The notes: a model not told the origin generated them from the letters alone. Positions 1-9,543 are shown, numbered from the stretch's first letter. The stretch: DNA of 64,000 bases from Deltaproteobacteria bacterium (GCA_016713535.1 JADJOY010000001.1:496001-560000), one strand, 5' to 3'. Numbers and translations are program-made.

Positions 1-107
1 TATCGGGCTCGATCACGATCGACGCCGACCGCAACTCGAAGAAGAACATCGTGGTGCTCAAGATCGAAGGCGGAAAGGTCAAGTTCCAGACCTCGATCGC
101 CCCTTGA
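1..107 (+). CDS. livJ: C-terminal end of branched-chain amino-acid ABC transporter substrate-binding protein (partial)
   Basis: Only the last 34 codons are in the window (frame beginning at base 3, TGA at 105-107). The visible peptide reads SGSITIDADRNSKKNIVVLK and ends KFQTSIAP. This matches the usual tail of periplasmic type I Leu/Ile/Val-binding proteins, where an ITID-x-NR motif is followed by an alternating hydrophobic strand and a Lys-rich end. The identification rests on this short tail plus the livHMGF genes that follow directly. The ligand cannot be told: these transporters also carry amides, urea or aromatic acids. Confidence 0.75.
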   Translation, partial: SGSITIDADRNSKKNIVVLKIEGGKVKFQTSIAP

Positions 108-204
108 TGGAGCGACGGGCGATGGAGGGTCGCGGTCCCTCGCGACCGCCTCGCCGGCGGGACGGCGCCAGCTGGCAGCTTCGATCGGTGACGGCTGCGC
201 CGGC

Positions 205-225
205 GGGCGGGGGTGAACCCCGCCC
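205..225. repeat. GC-rich palindrome between livJ and livH (REP-like)
   Basis: GGGCGGGG (205-212) and CCCCGCCC (218-225) form an 8-bp perfect stem around GTGAA, followed by CTACAGATC. A second smaller inverted repeat lies upstream (GGTCGC near 128 with GCGACC near 143). The first palindrome resembles intergenic repeat units that are common in GC-rich deltaproteobacterial and actinobacterial genomes; that is a family resemblance from memory. Its place between the binding-protein gene and the permease genes suits a hairpin that lowers downstream expression. I found no second copy in the window. Confidence 0.4.
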
Positions 226-252
226 CTACAGATCCCGTGTGAACTGGATCGC

Positions 253-1156
253 ATGAGCACGTTCGTCCAGCAGGTCCTGAACGGGCTCGCGTGGGGGTCG
301 GTGTATGCGCTGATCGCCCTCGGCTACACGATGGTCTACGGAGTCCTCAAGCTCATCAACTTCGCTCACGGCGAGGTCTACATGATGGGCGCGATGGCCG
401 GTTACTACGTCGGTCGCTGGGCGCAGAAGGCCGAGCTGCCGATGCCGCTCAGGCTACCGGTCACGCTGCTCGGCGCGATGGCGGCGTGCGCGGTCCTCGG
501 CTTCCTGATCGAGCGCTTCGCGTACCGGCCGCTCCGGCAGGCCAACCGGCTCTCGGTGCTGATCACCGCGATCGGCGTGTCGCTGCTGCTCCAGAACGGT
601 GGTCAGCTCGTGTTCGGCGCCGACCCCAAGTACTTCCCGCAGGTGCTGAGCTACTCCGAGGTGGTCAACACCGGCGGTGTGGTGCTCTCGAACATCCAGC
701 TCGTGATCATGGTCACGGCCGTCGCGCTCATGGCGGCGCTCAACCTGTTCGTGCAGAAGACCCGCTCGGGACGCGCGATGCGCGCCGTGGCCAACGACAA
801 GGCGGCGGCTCAGCTCGTCGGGATCTCGGTCGACCGGATCATCTCGCTCACCTTCGTGATCGGCTCCGTGCTCGCGGCGGCCGCGGGGGTGCTGGTCGGG
901 CTCTCGAACCCCAAGGTCGACCCGCTCATGGGGATCATGCCGGGGCTCAAGGCCTTCGTGGCCGCCGTGCTGGGCGGGATCGGCAACATCCCGGGCGCGA
1001 TGCTGGGGGGGCGTGCTGCTCGGGCTGGTCGAGACGCTGGTCTCGGCGATCGGCCTCTCGACCTACCGTGACGCGATCGCGTTCGCGCTCCTGATCGGCT
1101 TCTTGCTCTTCAAGCCCACCGGTCTCATGGGTCGGCCGGACGTCGAGAAGGTCTGA
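253..1156 (+). CDS. livH: Branched-chain amino-acid ABC transporter permease LivH (frameshifted in this record)
   Basis: Inner-membrane permease of a high-affinity Liv-type importer. The ATG at 253 opens a multi-spanning protein with the family N-terminus (GLAWGSVYALIALGYTMVYG). The frame is broken at a run of seven G (1005-1011): read as given it ends at 1071 with a non-family tail. Removing one G restores LGGVLLGLVETLVSAIG and runs on to TGA at 1154-1156, giving 300 residues, the normal LivH length. livM starts 4 bases later. The break is most simply a homopolymer error; true slippage is less likely. Confidence 0.9.
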
Positions 1157-1159
1157 GCT

Positions 1160-2191
1160 GTGGCCCCGAACGCGACCGCGCGACTCGTGTTGCAGGCGTC
1201 GGCCGCGCTCGCCGTGGTGACGGTGTGGGCGCGCTGGATCGCGCCTCACGTCAACCCCTACCAGCTCCAGGTCATCAACTACATCGGCATCAACGTCGTG
1301 ATGGCGGTGTCGCTCAACCTCATCAACGGTCACACCGGGCAGTTCTCGATCGGACACGCGGGCTTCATGGCGCTCGGCGCCTACGGCTCGGCGGCGATCA
1401 CCTGCTACGGCGGGCCGCACCTGCTGCCCTGGCTGAGCGGGACGCTCGGGCTGGCGGAAGGCACGGCGAAGGCGCTGCTGCTGAACGGGGCGATGCTGGC
1501 GGGCGGCGGGCTCGCAGCGCTCGCCGGCGTGGTCGTGGGGATTCCGACGCTGCGATTGCGCGGCGACTACCTCGCGATCGCCACGCTCGGGTTCGGAGAG
1601 ATCATCCGCGTCATCATCCTGAACCTCGACGTGGTGGGAGGGGCGCGCGGCTTCACCGACATCCCCGAGCTCGCCGGCACGTTCTGGATCTTCCTGTGGG
1701 CGTTCGTCACCGTGGCGGTGATCGCGCGCATCGTCGGCTCGACCAAGGGCCTCGCGTACTTGGCGATCCGCGAGGACGAGGTCGCTGCGGAGGCCGTCGG
1801 CATCTCGACGACCCGCACCAAGGTCTCCGCTTTCTTGCTAGGCGCCTTCTTCGCCGGCATCGGCGGCGGGCTCTTCGCGCACAACGTCACGTATCTGCAC
1901 ACCAACATGTTCACCTTCATGAAGTCCATCGAGTACATCGTGATGGTGGTGCTCGGTGGCATGGGCAGCATCACCGGTTCGGTGGTGGCCGCGGTGGTGC
2001 TGACGGCGTTGCCCGAGGCGCTGCGCGCCATCGAGAAGTACCGAATGGTGATGTATTCGATGCTGCTGATCGTGCTGATGTTGACCCGGCCGCAGGGGCT
2101 CATGGGCCGCCACGAGCTGAGCTTCGCGGCGATCCGCCGGCGGCTCGCGGTGCGCAAGGGCGGCGCGTCCGTGGCGGGGGACGTGCCGTGA
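1160..2191 (+). CDS. livM: Branched-chain amino-acid ABC transporter permease LivM
   Basis: Second permease subunit, 343 residues with a GTG start just after the repaired livH stop. Many hydrophobic helices are visible, with the family segment NLINGHTGQFSIGHAGFMAL near residues 53-72 and the cytoplasmic EAA-like loop IREDEVAAEAVGI that contacts the ATPases. Another helix pair follows near ALLLIV-rich segments close to the C-terminus. The stop overlaps the GTG of livG (GTGA at 2188-2191), showing translational coupling in the livHMGF operon. The ligand is not resolved by sequence. Confidence 0.93.
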   Translation: MAPNATARLVLQASAALAVVTVWARWIAPHVNPYQLQVINYIGINVVMAVSLNLINGHTGQFSIGHAGFMALGAYGSAAITCYGGPHLLPWLSGTLGLAEGTAKALLLNGAMLAGGGLAALAGVVVGIPTLRLRGDYLAIATLGFGEIIRVIILNLDVVGGARGFTDIPELAGTFWIFLWAFVTVAVIARIVGSTKGLAYLAIREDEVAAEAVGISTTRTKVSAFLLGAFFAGIGGGLFAHNVTYLHTNMFTFMKSIEYIVMVVLGGMGSITGSVVAAVVLTALPEALRAIEKYRMVMYSMLLIVLMLTRPQGLMGRHELSFAAIRRRLAVRKGGASVAGDVP

Positions 2192-2964
2192 GCGCGCCGG
2201 TGCTGGTGGTCGAGAACGTCACCAAGTGCTTCGGCGGCCTGACCGCCGTGTCCGAGCTCGACCTCGAGCTTCGCAGCGAGGAGCTGGTCGGGATCATCGG
2301 TCCGAACGGCAGCGGCAAGACCACCGCGTTCAACTTGATCACCGGGTTCTACGAGCCGACCCGCGGCTCGATCCGCCTCGGCGACAAGCGTATCGATGGC
2401 CTGCGCACCAACCAGATCAACCGCGCCGGCATCGCGCGCACCTTCCAGAACATCCGGCTCTTCCCGGACCTGAGCGCGCTCGACAACGTGCGTGTCGCGT
2501 TCCACGTCGGCGTGCGCTCCGGGATCACCTCACGGGTGCTGCGCACCCAGTCGTTCCTCGACGAGGAGCGCAGGATCGGTCGCGCGGCGATGGAGCTGCT
2601 CGAGCGGTTCGATCTCGCTCGCTTCGCGCTCTCGTCGGCGCGGAATCTCCCGTACGGCGAACAGCGCCGGCTCGAGATCGCGCGCGCGCTCGCGACCTCG
2701 CCGAAGATCCTCCTGCTCGACGAACCGGCCGCGGGCATGAACCCCACCGAGAAGGTGGAGCTCGCGCGATTGATCCGCCGCGTGAAGGACGAATACGACC
2801 TCACGATCCTGCTCATCGACCACGACATGAAGGTGGTGATGGGGCTCTGCGACCGGATCCTGGTGCTCGACCACGGTGAGACCATCGCCCAGGGCACGCC
2901 CGAGCAGGTGCAGCGCGACCCCAAGGTCATCGCGGCCTACCTCGGCGCGGACGCGGTGGCGTGA
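2188..2964 (+). CDS. livG: Branched-chain amino-acid ABC transporter ATPase LivG
   Basis: One of two ATP-binding subunits of the Liv importer, 258 residues from GTG 2188 that overlaps the livM stop. Walker A is GPNGSGKTT (about residues 38-46). The signature motif is the LivG-type variant YGEQRRLEIARAL in place of LSGGQ, followed by Walker B ILLLDEPAAGMNP and the H-loop LLIDHDM. The Y-loop region RTFQNIRLFPDLS is also family-typical. It forms a heterodimer with LivF beneath LivH and LivM. livF begins 10 bases after the stop. Confidence 0.95.
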   Translation: MSAPVLVVENVTKCFGGLTAVSELDLELRSEELVGIIGPNGSGKTTAFNLITGFYEPTRGSIRLGDKRIDGLRTNQINRAGIARTFQNIRLFPDLSALDNVRVAFHVGVRSGITSRVLRTQSFLDEERRIGRAAMELLERFDLARFALSSARNLPYGEQRRLEIARALATSPKILLLDEPAAGMNPTEKVELARLIRRVKDEYDLTILLIDHDMKVVMGLCDRILVLDHGETIAQGTPEQVQRDPKVIAAYLGADAVA

Positions 2965-2974
2965 GGTTGCCCCG

Positions 2975-3709
2975 ATGGAAGCGGCGCCAATCCTCCGCCT
3001 CGAGAACGTGCGCGTTTCCTACGGCGCGGTGCGCGCCTTGTGCGGCGTGTCGGTCGAGGTCCGCGAGGGCGAGATCGTCACGTTGCTCGGCTCGAACGGC
3101 GCGGGAAAGAGCTCGCTCCTGCGCGCGATCTCGGGACTGGTGCCCCTCTTGGAAGGACGGATCGTGCTGCGGCGCGATGGGCAGGACGTCGACCTCCGCG
3201 GCGTTCCCGCTCACCAGATCGTGCGCCACGGCATCGCCCACGTGCCCGAAGGGCGGCGCGTGTTCGCGAGCCTGTCGGTGCTCGAAAACCTGGAGATGGG
3301 CGCCTTCCTGCGCCGCGACGGGGCCGGAATCCGCGCAGACCTCGACGACGTGTTCACGCTCTTCCCGCGTCTCGCCGAGCGCCGCTCGCAGCGCGCGGAG
3401 ACGCTCTCCGGTGGCGAGCAGCAGATGCTCGCGATCGGCCGCGCGCTCATGAGCCGTCCCCGGATCCTGCTCATGGACGAGCCCTCGCTCGGCATCGCGC
3501 CGCTGCTCGTGAAGACGATCTTCGACACCATCCGCGAGATCAACGTCGAGCGCCGCATGACGATCGTCGTGGTGGAGCAGAACGCACGCGTCGCCCTCGG
3601 CGTCGCCCACCGTGGTTACGTGCTCGAGGTCGGCGAGATCGCGCTCGCCGGATCCGCTGCCGACCTCGCCGGCAACGACGAGGTCCGCAAGGCGTACCTC
3701 GGCGGTTGA
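2975..3709 (+). CDS. livF: Branched-chain amino-acid ABC transporter ATPase LivF
   Basis: Second ATPase subunit, 244 residues. I chose ATG 2975 (MEAAPILRLENVRVSYG) because it sits just after livG and matches the family start; a longer upstream frame overlaps livG and is not needed. Walker A is GSNGAGKSS, the signature is LSGGEQQMLAIGRAL, Walker B is ILLMDEPSLGIAP and the H-loop is VVEQNARVAL. The segment HVPEGRRVFASLSVLENLEMG is a LivF hallmark. Last gene of the transporter operon; about 155 bases of non-coding DNA follow. Confidence 0.95.
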   Translation: MEAAPILRLENVRVSYGAVRALCGVSVEVREGEIVTLLGSNGAGKSSLLRAISGLVPLLEGRIVLRRDGQDVDLRGVPAHQIVRHGIAHVPEGRRVFASLSVLENLEMGAFLRRDGAGIRADLDDVFTLFPRLAERRSQRAETLSGGEQQMLAIGRALMSRPRILLMDEPSLGIAPLLVKTIFDTIREINVERRMTIVVVEQNARVALGVAHRGYVLEVGEIALAGSAADLAGNDEVRKAYLGG

Positions 3710-3772
3710 GCGCCGACCCGCGCATCACCGTTCAGCGGGCTCGTCACCCCCGGAACCAAACGACCGATGGTT

Positions 3773-3802
3773 TTGCCGCCCTGGCGCGCGCAGTGCTAGG
3801 TA
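3773..3802 (+). promoter_or_regulatory. Candidate promoter for the thiolase gene
   Basis: TTGCCG (3773-3778) and TAGGTA (3797-3802) are 18 bases apart. They lie in the 155-base gap after livF, about 60 bases before the thiolase start at 3865. The rest of the gap (3710-3772) shows no gene. The -10 belongs to the TAGGNT type seen upstream of several genes here. Identified by eye only. Confidence 0.4.
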
Positions 3803-3864
3803 AGCAGCGTTAACTTCGACGCCGGCCAGGTGCCGGGCACCAGCCGAGCCAAAGGGGTCGCATC

Positions 3865-5031
3865 ATGAAGAAAGGCCGGGACGTTTGCGTGATCGGGGTC
3901 GGCATGACGAAGTTCGAGCGCGGCGACCGCGATTTCATGGATCTGGCGCAGGAAGCCGGCTCGGCGGCGCTCCAGATGGCCGGGGTTCCGTACGACAGGG
4001 TCGAGCAGGCCTTCGTCGGCTACGTGAACGGCATGAGCACCAACGGTCAGCGCGCGGTGTACGGCCTCGGCATGACCGGGATCCCGGTCTACAACGTCAA
4101 CAACAACTGCTCGACCGGCTCCACCGCGCTCTATCTCGGCTGGCAGGCGGTCTCGTTCGGGATCAACGAGTGCGTGCTGGCGCTCGGCTTCGAGAAGATG
4201 GAGAAGGGCCCCCTCGAGAACCAGCTCCAGGGGCTCAAGGACAAGCAGGCGTCGGAGGACGGGGAGGAAAAGAAGAAGAAGCCGCCGATCGCCGCGCGCA
4301 TCTTCGGTTCGGGCGGGCGCGAGCACATGGAGCTCTACGGTACGACCCGTGAGCAGTTCGCGAAGGTGTCGGTCAAGAACCATCGCCACTCGGTGCACAA
4401 CCCGCGTTCCCAGTACCAGGACGCGTGCACCCTCGAAGAGGTGCTCGCGTCGCGCGAGATCTACGATCCGCTGACGCTTCTCCAGTGCTGCCCGACGTCC
4501 GACGGCTCCGGTGCCGCGATCCTGTGCTCGGAGGAGTTCGCCCGCAGCCTGGGAATCACCAACCCCGTCAAGATCATCGGCTCGACGATGACCACCGACA
4601 AAGCCGAGGACATGGGCAACGGCGCGATCGGCATGATCGGGTTCGGCATGACCCGCGACGCGGCGAAGAACATCTACGAGATGACCGGCTACGGTCCCAA
4701 GGACGTGCAGGTCATCGAGCTCCACGACTGTTTCTCCACCAACGAGCTCATCACCTACGAGGGGCTCGGCCTGTGTCCGGTCGGGCAGGGCGGACGCCTC
4801 ATCGACGAGGATCAGGTCACCTACGGCGGCAAGTGGGTGGTGAACCCGTCGGGCGGCCTGCTGTCGAAGGGCCACCCGCTCGGCGCCACGGGTCTCGCGC
4901 AATGTGCCGAGATCACCTGGCAGCTCCTCGGCCAGGCGGACAAGCGTCAGGTGCCCGGCGCCAAGATCGGTCTGCAGCACAACCTCGGTCTCGGCGGCGC
5001 GTGCGTCGTGACCATGTACAAGCGCGACTGA
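3865..5031 (+). CDS. SCP2-type thiolase / lipid-transfer acetyl-CoA acetyltransferase
   Basis: 388-residue thiolase-superfamily protein like the thiolase half of sterol carrier protein X. The nucleophile is Cys82 in [12 protein letters not shown], and the C-terminal [12 protein letters not shown] loop supplies the catalytic His. [12 protein letters not shown] is also typical of the SCP2-thiolase branch. Enzymes of this branch work in acyl-CoA or steroid side-chain beta-oxidation, or as non-decarboxylating condensing proteins, so the substrate is open. A charged stretch ([11 protein letters not shown], near residues 132-143) lies between the thiolase lobes. It follows the Liv operon with its own likely promoter and is followed by a strong hairpin. 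Confidence 0.85.
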   Translation: MKKGRDVCVIGVGMTKFERGDRDFMDLAQEAGSAALQMAGVPYDRVEQAFVGYVNGMSTNGQRAVYGLGMTGIPVYNVNNNCSTGSTALYLGWQAVSFGINECVLALGFEKMEKGPLENQLQGLKDKQASEDGEEKKKKPPIAARIFGSGGREHMELYGTTREQFAKVSVKNHRHSVHNPRSQYQDACTLEEVLASREIYDPLTLLQCCPTSDGSGAAILCSEEFARSLGITNPVKIIGSTMTTDKAEDMGNGAIGMIGFGMTRDAAKNIYEMTGYGPKDVQVIELHDCFSTNELITYEGLGLCPVGQGGRLIDEDQVTYGGKWVVNPSGGLLSKGHPLGATGLAQCAEITWQLLGQADKRQVPGAKIGLQHNLGLGGACVVTMYKRD

Positions 5032-5039
5032 GCGTGTCG

Positions 5040-5066
5040 TGGGCGCCGGCGTGTCGCCGGCGCCCA
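5040..5066 (+). terminator. Perfect GC hairpin after the thiolase gene
   Basis: TGGGCGCCGGCG (5040-5051) and CGCCGGCGCCCA (5055-5066) form a perfect 12-bp stem with a 3-base TGT loop, starting 9 bases after the thiolase stop. No T-tract follows, so it is a likely pause or Rho-assisted terminator rather than a classical intrinsic one. bioD begins 20 bases later. Confidence 0.6.
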
Positions 5067-5085
5067 TGCCCTACTCGCCATCGTC

Positions 5086-5818
5086 GTGCCCTCCCGCGCC
5101 GTTTCGCTGTTCGTGACCGGCACCGATACGGGTGTCGGGAAGACGGTCGTCAGCACGGCGCTGGCACGGGCCTTTCGCGACCGGGGCCTGCGCGTCGGCG
5201 TGCTGAAGCCCGTCGAGACGGGATGGCCCGCGTCGCCCGGGGCGGAAGTGGCCACCGACGGCGGGCGTCTCCGCGAGGCCGCGGGTGATCCCGGAGTCGT
5301 TGGCCGAGATCGTACCGGTGCGTCTGGCCGAGCCACTCGCGCCGGCGGTGGCCGCCGAGCGCGCCGGGGTCCGGATCGACGTGGACGATCTCGTGGAGCG
5401 TGCCCGGGAGAAGGCGCGGCGCGTCGACCTGCTGCTCCTCGAGGGCGCAGGTGGGCTCCTGGTTCCCCTCGCCCCCGCGCGCACCACGCTCGACCTGGTG
5501 GCGGCGCTCGGCGCGACGGTGCTCGTCGTCGCCGGGAACCGGCTCGGTGTGATCAACCACACCTTGCTCGCCGTGGAACGTCTCGCTGCTGCCAACGTGC
5601 CGATCGTGGGCGTGGTGCTCAACCGGCTCGGGTCCAGCGCGGGGCTCGCCGAGTCCCTCAACCCAGGCTCGCTCGAGCGCCTGCTCGGCCCCCGGTACCT
5701 CGGTGAGCTACCGTGGCTCGGGGATCGCGCCGACGCCGCGTCGGCCGCGGCGGCGCTGAGTCGCACGATCGACCTCGACGATCTCTGGCGGACGCTGGCC
5801 ACTTCGCCTGCGCGGTGA
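5086..5818 (+). CDS. bioD: Dethiobiotin synthetase BioD (frameshifted in this record)
   Basis: ATP-dependent ligase that closes the ureido ring of dethiobiotin from 7,8-diaminopelargonate and CO2. GTG 5086 begins MPSRAVSLFVTGTDTGVGKT, which holds the BioD P-loop, followed by VLKPVETGW. The frame shifts at CCC (5290-5292). With one C removed the reading becomes AGDPESLAEIVPVRLAEPLAPAV and continues through LLLLEGAGGLLVPL, VLVVAGNRLGVINHTLL and GVVLNRL to TGA 5816-5818. The repaired product is 243 residues, a normal BioD length. No other biotin genes are in the window. Confidence 0.88.
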
Positions 5819-5909
5819 GATTTCCCTGCATGTTTTGGGCCGTTTCGCGTGGTCGTGACCCTTGATCTTCCGGGCCGATCACCTATGATGAACCGGATGA
5901 GGTTCAGGC

Positions 5910-6302
5910 ATGGATGCATCGTCGATGAGTGAAGCGGAGCTCGCGTTCTTCCGCGACCTGCTCACCGACCAGCTCAACGGGCTGATCGTGGAGGCCGGGC
6001 GGACCGTGGAAGGCATGAACGGCGAGCGCACGGAGTTTCCCGACCCCACCGATCGTGCGTCGCTCGAGTCCGATCGCAACTTCGACCTCCGGATCCGCGA
6101 TCGCGAACGGAAGCTCATCAAGAAGATTCGCGAGGCGCTCGATCGCATCCAGGACGGTTCGTTCGGGGTCTGTGACGAGTGCGGTGGACCGATCAGCGTC
6201 GAGCGACTGCGCGCGCGGCCGGTCACGACGCTGTGCATCGCGTGCAAGGCCGAACAGGAAGCCGAGGAGCGGACCGCCGAAAAGGCGCAGCGCGGCCGGT
6301 GA
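5910..6302 (+). CDS. dksA: DksA/TraR family zinc-finger transcription factor
   Basis: 130-residue protein with a long helical N-terminal part (coiled coil, about residues 5-75, with DPTDRASLESDRNFDLRIRDRE) and a C-terminal C4 zinc finger (CDECGGPIS ... CIACKAEQE, about 88-112). DksA binds the RNA polymerase secondary channel and with ppGpp adjusts stable-RNA and amino-acid promoters. The ADP-type tip motif is represented by DPTDRA, which supports true DksA over short TraR relatives. ATG 5910 gives the family start; a second ATG seven codons in is also possible. The next gene begins about 70 bases on. Confidence 0.88.
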   Translation: MDASSMSEAELAFFRDLLTDQLNGLIVEAGRTVEGMNGERTEFPDPTDRASLESDRNFDLRIRDRERKLIKKIREALDRIQDGSFGVCDECGGPISVERLRARPVTTLCIACKAEQEAEERTAEKAQRGR

Positions 6303-6372
6303 GCTGCGGCGCCGCCGCGCGCGGGACGCCGCGCGCGAGCCTGGCGCACGAAGGTTTCGGGGGCGCGCCGGG

Positions 6373-7669
6373 ATGACTCGCAAGCACGACGCAGGCGTCT
6401 CGGAGGGGGGGCCGCGGGCCGCCGCCCGGGTGCTTGCCGCCGCCGCGGCCACGGGAGCCTCGGAAGCGGGACTGGCCTCCCGCGTGGCGGCGGCGCTCGG
6501 AGCCGAGCTGGGCGCCACGCTCGTCGCTCGCTGCGTCGACTCGCTCGGGCGCGGCTCCGCTGCGGCGGAGTGGCGCGACGTGCCGGATGGGCTCTTCGAC
6601 GCGACCCTCGAGGCTGCGTCGATGCTCGGCCGAGCGGACTGGCTGGCCTCCGCGCTCGACGCCGAGCTCGGCGCGAAGGAGCGGGTGAAGGCGGTGAAGC
6701 GTGCGCTCCATGCGCTGCGCTCGCGGGGTGTGGCGATCGAGCCGTTCACGCAGGCCGCGGCGCCGAGCGCGTTTCGCGCCCGGGCCGTCCACGATCCGGA
6801 TGCCGAGCGGCGTTCGGTGATCTCGGCGCCGGACGGGATGGGCGCGCGGCTCGTCGTGGTGATCGCGGACGTGGCCCACGGCGTCGCGTTCCTGGAGGGC
6901 GATCTTCCGCGACGAGACGCTGGTCCGGGTCGCCGGGACCGTGTCGGCACGCAAGCAGGTTCGGCCAATGGTGCGCCAGCTCTTCGCGACGTGGGGCGAC
7001 GCACTCACCTCCGTGGACGTGAGCATCGGCGCCGGCGAGATCCTGGAGGCCGAGGGCGAAGGGCGGATCGAAGCGCCGAGCTTGCGTGAGCGGGTCGGCG
7101 AGCTTCGCCCGGTGCTCAAGCCGCTCGCGGAGCCGCGCCAGCGGCTCGCCGAGCCCGCCCTCGACGAGAATGCGTTCCGGCGCCGCGCCGCCGAGTCGGG
7201 GACGCTGTTCGAGTCACCGCTCTTCGCCGGCTGGATGCCTGACCAGCACGCGCTGCTCGAGTGCGGTGAGAAGCTGCATCTCGCGATGGCGAGCGAGCTG
7301 GTGCTCAACGAGGTGCAGCGTCACGAGCAGCTCGAGGGCGTCTTCTCTCGTGCGGTGCGCGAGTACCTGAGCGAGAGCCAGCGCCACGCACTCATGAGCC
7401 GCCTTCGTCACGCGAGCCGATTTCTCCTCGCCGCCGGACGCGCCGACGAGGCCGAGCGCGCGTGGAGCGCGGCGTCGAGCCTCGCCGCCGGCGGTACGCC
7501 ACCCTTCGTCGAGCGGATGTTCCGGCGATTCTTCGACGCACCGCCGCGGGGCGCTGGTACCGCGGCACCACCCGCAGAGCCGTCGAGCGAGCCACGCTCG
7601 CGCCTCGTCCTGCCGGGATCCACGGATCCGGCGGGGGACAAGCCCGGCGGCGGTCTGATCTTGCCGTGA
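6373..7669 (+). CDS. Unrecognised protein, about 431 aa (frameshifted in this record)
   Basis: I do not recognise this family. From ATG 6373 the protein is Ala/Arg-rich and helical (ALGAELGATLVARCVDSLGR, then AKERVKAVKRALHALRSRG). At GGG (6897-6899) the frame breaks; removing one G gives AFLEAIFRDETLVRVAG and joins the second part, which ends at TGA 7667-7669. The joined protein has 431 residues with no signal peptide or clear membrane helix, a conserved-looking centre (LFESPLFAGWMPDQHALLEC) and a low-complexity Pro/Ser tail. It sits between dksA and ftsY, 20 bases ahead of ftsY, so may be co-transcribed. Confidence 0.6.
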
Positions 7670-7689
7670 GCAGAGCGTAGAGCCCCCTC

Positions 7690-8875
7690 ATGAACCGTTT
7701 CCTCGATCCGATCCGGGATCACCTCGATCAGGCCGCCCAGGCCCTGTGGAGCTACGTCCAGGGCCTGACGCCGGACCAGATCGAGCTCTACTTCCTCGGG
7801 CTCTTCGCGGTCGGCTGTCTGCTCGCGATCTGGCTGCTCTATTCGATCCACCGCCGCTCCCAGTCGCTCGACCACCGACCGGATGGCGCGGCTCAGCCCA
7901 GGCAGGTCGGTCTCCCGACGTTCCGGCGGCGCCGACGCCCGCGCCAGCCCCCGCCCAGCCCGAGAGCCTGTTCGCCCGCCTGCGGAACGGTCTGACCGCC
8001 ACCCGCGACGGCCTGGTGAAGCGCCTCGACGGGCTGGTCGGCGGCCGCGGCGCGGTCGACGAACAGCTGATCGGCCAGATCGAGGAAGTCCTGATCGCGA
8101 GCGACGTCGGCGTGCGCACCTCCGGCACGCTCATCGACGTGGTGCGGGGCGGGATCCGCTCGGGGAAGATCCGCACCGCGGATCAGCTCCGCGCGGCGCT
8201 CAAGGGGCGGATCCAGGAGATCCTGGCCATCCCCGTGCCCGAACCGAAACTCGAGGCCAAGCCCCACGTGATCCTGGTGGTCGGCGTCAACGGCACGGGG
8301 AAGACGACGTCGATCGGCAAGCTGGCAGCGCGCGCCAAGCGAGACGGGCTCAAGGTGATGCTCGCCGCCGCGGACACGTTCCGCGCCGCGGCGATCGAGC
8401 AGCTCGAGATCTGGGGCCAGCGCTCGGACATCCCGGTGATCCGGCAAGAGGAAGGCGCGGATCCAGGAGCGGTCGCGTTCGACGCGGTGCAGGCGGCGAA
8501 GGCGCGCGGCACCGACCTGCTGATCGTGGACACCGCGGGACGGATGCACACCAAGAAGAACCTGATGGACGAGATCCGCAAGGTGAAGCGAGTGGTCGGG
8601 CGGGACCATCCGGGTGCGCCCCACGAGGTGTTCCTCGTGCTCGACGCCACCACGGGTCAGAACGCGATCTCCCAGGCGCACCTCTTCCACGAGGCGCTCG
8701 AGCTCTCGGGCTGATCCTCACCAAGCTCGACGGCACCGCGAAGGGCGGCGTGATCATCGGGATCTGTGACGAGCTCAAGATCCCGGTGCGCTACATCGGC
8801 ATCGGCGAGACCATCGACGACCTGCGGCCGTTCGATGCGCGCGAGTTCGTCGACGCTCTGTTCGGCGACGACTGA
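7690..8875 (+). CDS. ftsY: Signal recognition particle receptor FtsY (two frameshifts in this record)
   Basis: GTPase that docks the signal recognition particle and ribosome at the membrane. ATG 7690 begins with a membrane anchor ([20 protein letters not shown], about residues 34-53), then a Pro/Ala-rich linker and the NG domain: P-loop [33 protein letters not shown] and [10 protein letters not shown]. One base appears lost near 7890-7905 in the linker, and one C is lost at GGC-TG near 8711 ([12 protein letters not shown] is intended). With both restored the protein has 395 residues and ends GDD at TGA 8873-8875. An essential gene, so the breaks are probably record errors. Confidence 0.9.
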
Positions 8876-8955
8876 GCGACCGATCGCGAGCTCGGGGCAC
8901 GGCCGATCCCCCCGTCACCGCGGGTCGCGAGCCCCGCCTGCGGACCCGGTCCGGG

Positions 8956-9411
8956 TCACCTTCGCCGGCGCATCGCCTGCGCGGCCTCGCGGTCCATCTC
9001 GCGCTTCTTCACGTCTTCGCGGCGGTCGTACTGGCGCTTGCCCTTCGCCAGCGCGAGCTCGAGCTTGGCGCGCCCGTCCTTGAAGTAGAGGGACAGCGGC
9101 ACCAGCGTCTGGCCGCGCTCGCGGACCCTGCCGATCAGCTTCTCGATCTGGGCGCGATGCAGGAGCAGCTTGCGCTTGCGGAGCGGGTCGTGGTTCGCGT
9201 ACGAGGACGGCCCGTAGGCGCCGATGTGCATGTTGTAGAGCCACACCTCGTCGCCCTCGATGGCGGCGTAGGCGTCCTTGAGGTTCGCGGTTCCCGCGCG
9301 CAGCGACTTCACCTCCGAGCCGAGCAGCACCATGCCGCACTCGAAGGTGTCCTCGACGTCGTAGTCGTAGCGTGCCTTGCGGTTCTGGCACACGAGCGTG
9401 GTGGCGGGCAC
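8956..9411 (-). CDS. smpB: SsrA-binding protein SmpB
   Basis: RNA-binding partner of tmRNA in rescue of stalled ribosomes. The 151-residue product has the family landmarks LVCQNRKARYDYDVEDTFECG, LLGSEVKSLRAG and KDAYAAIEGDEVWLYNMHI in the OB-fold. The basic C-terminal tail (YDRREDVKKREMDREAAQAM) inserts into the ribosomal A site. The start is GTG at 9411, which gives the usual length; longer frames upstream overlap the tRNA-Lys promoter area. It is convergent with ftsY, 80 bases between the stops. No ssrA gene was seen. Confidence 0.94.
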   Translation of the reverse strand: MPATTLVCQNRKARYDYDVEDTFECGMVLLGSEVKSLRAGTANLKDAYAAIEGDEVWLYNMHIGAYGPSSYANHDPLRKRKLLLHRAQIEKLIGRVRERGQTLVPLSLYFKDGRAKLELALAKGKRQYDRREDVKKREMDREAAQAMRRRR

Positions 9412-9543
9412 GGCATCCCTCGTCGGGCCGGCGGACGCACGCGCGCGCGCCGAGCATCGTCCTTCTTAACACGCGCGAACGGGCGCGCCGCGGCCCGTGT
9501 GATGCCTCCGCGGCGACACATGCACGGACCGTACGCAGATGCG

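Noticed and set aside
1005-1011. Phase-variable G-tract switching livH on and off
   Set aside because: Seven G is short for phase variation, livH is not a surface-exposed gene, and many other genes here have the same kind of indel, so error is simpler.
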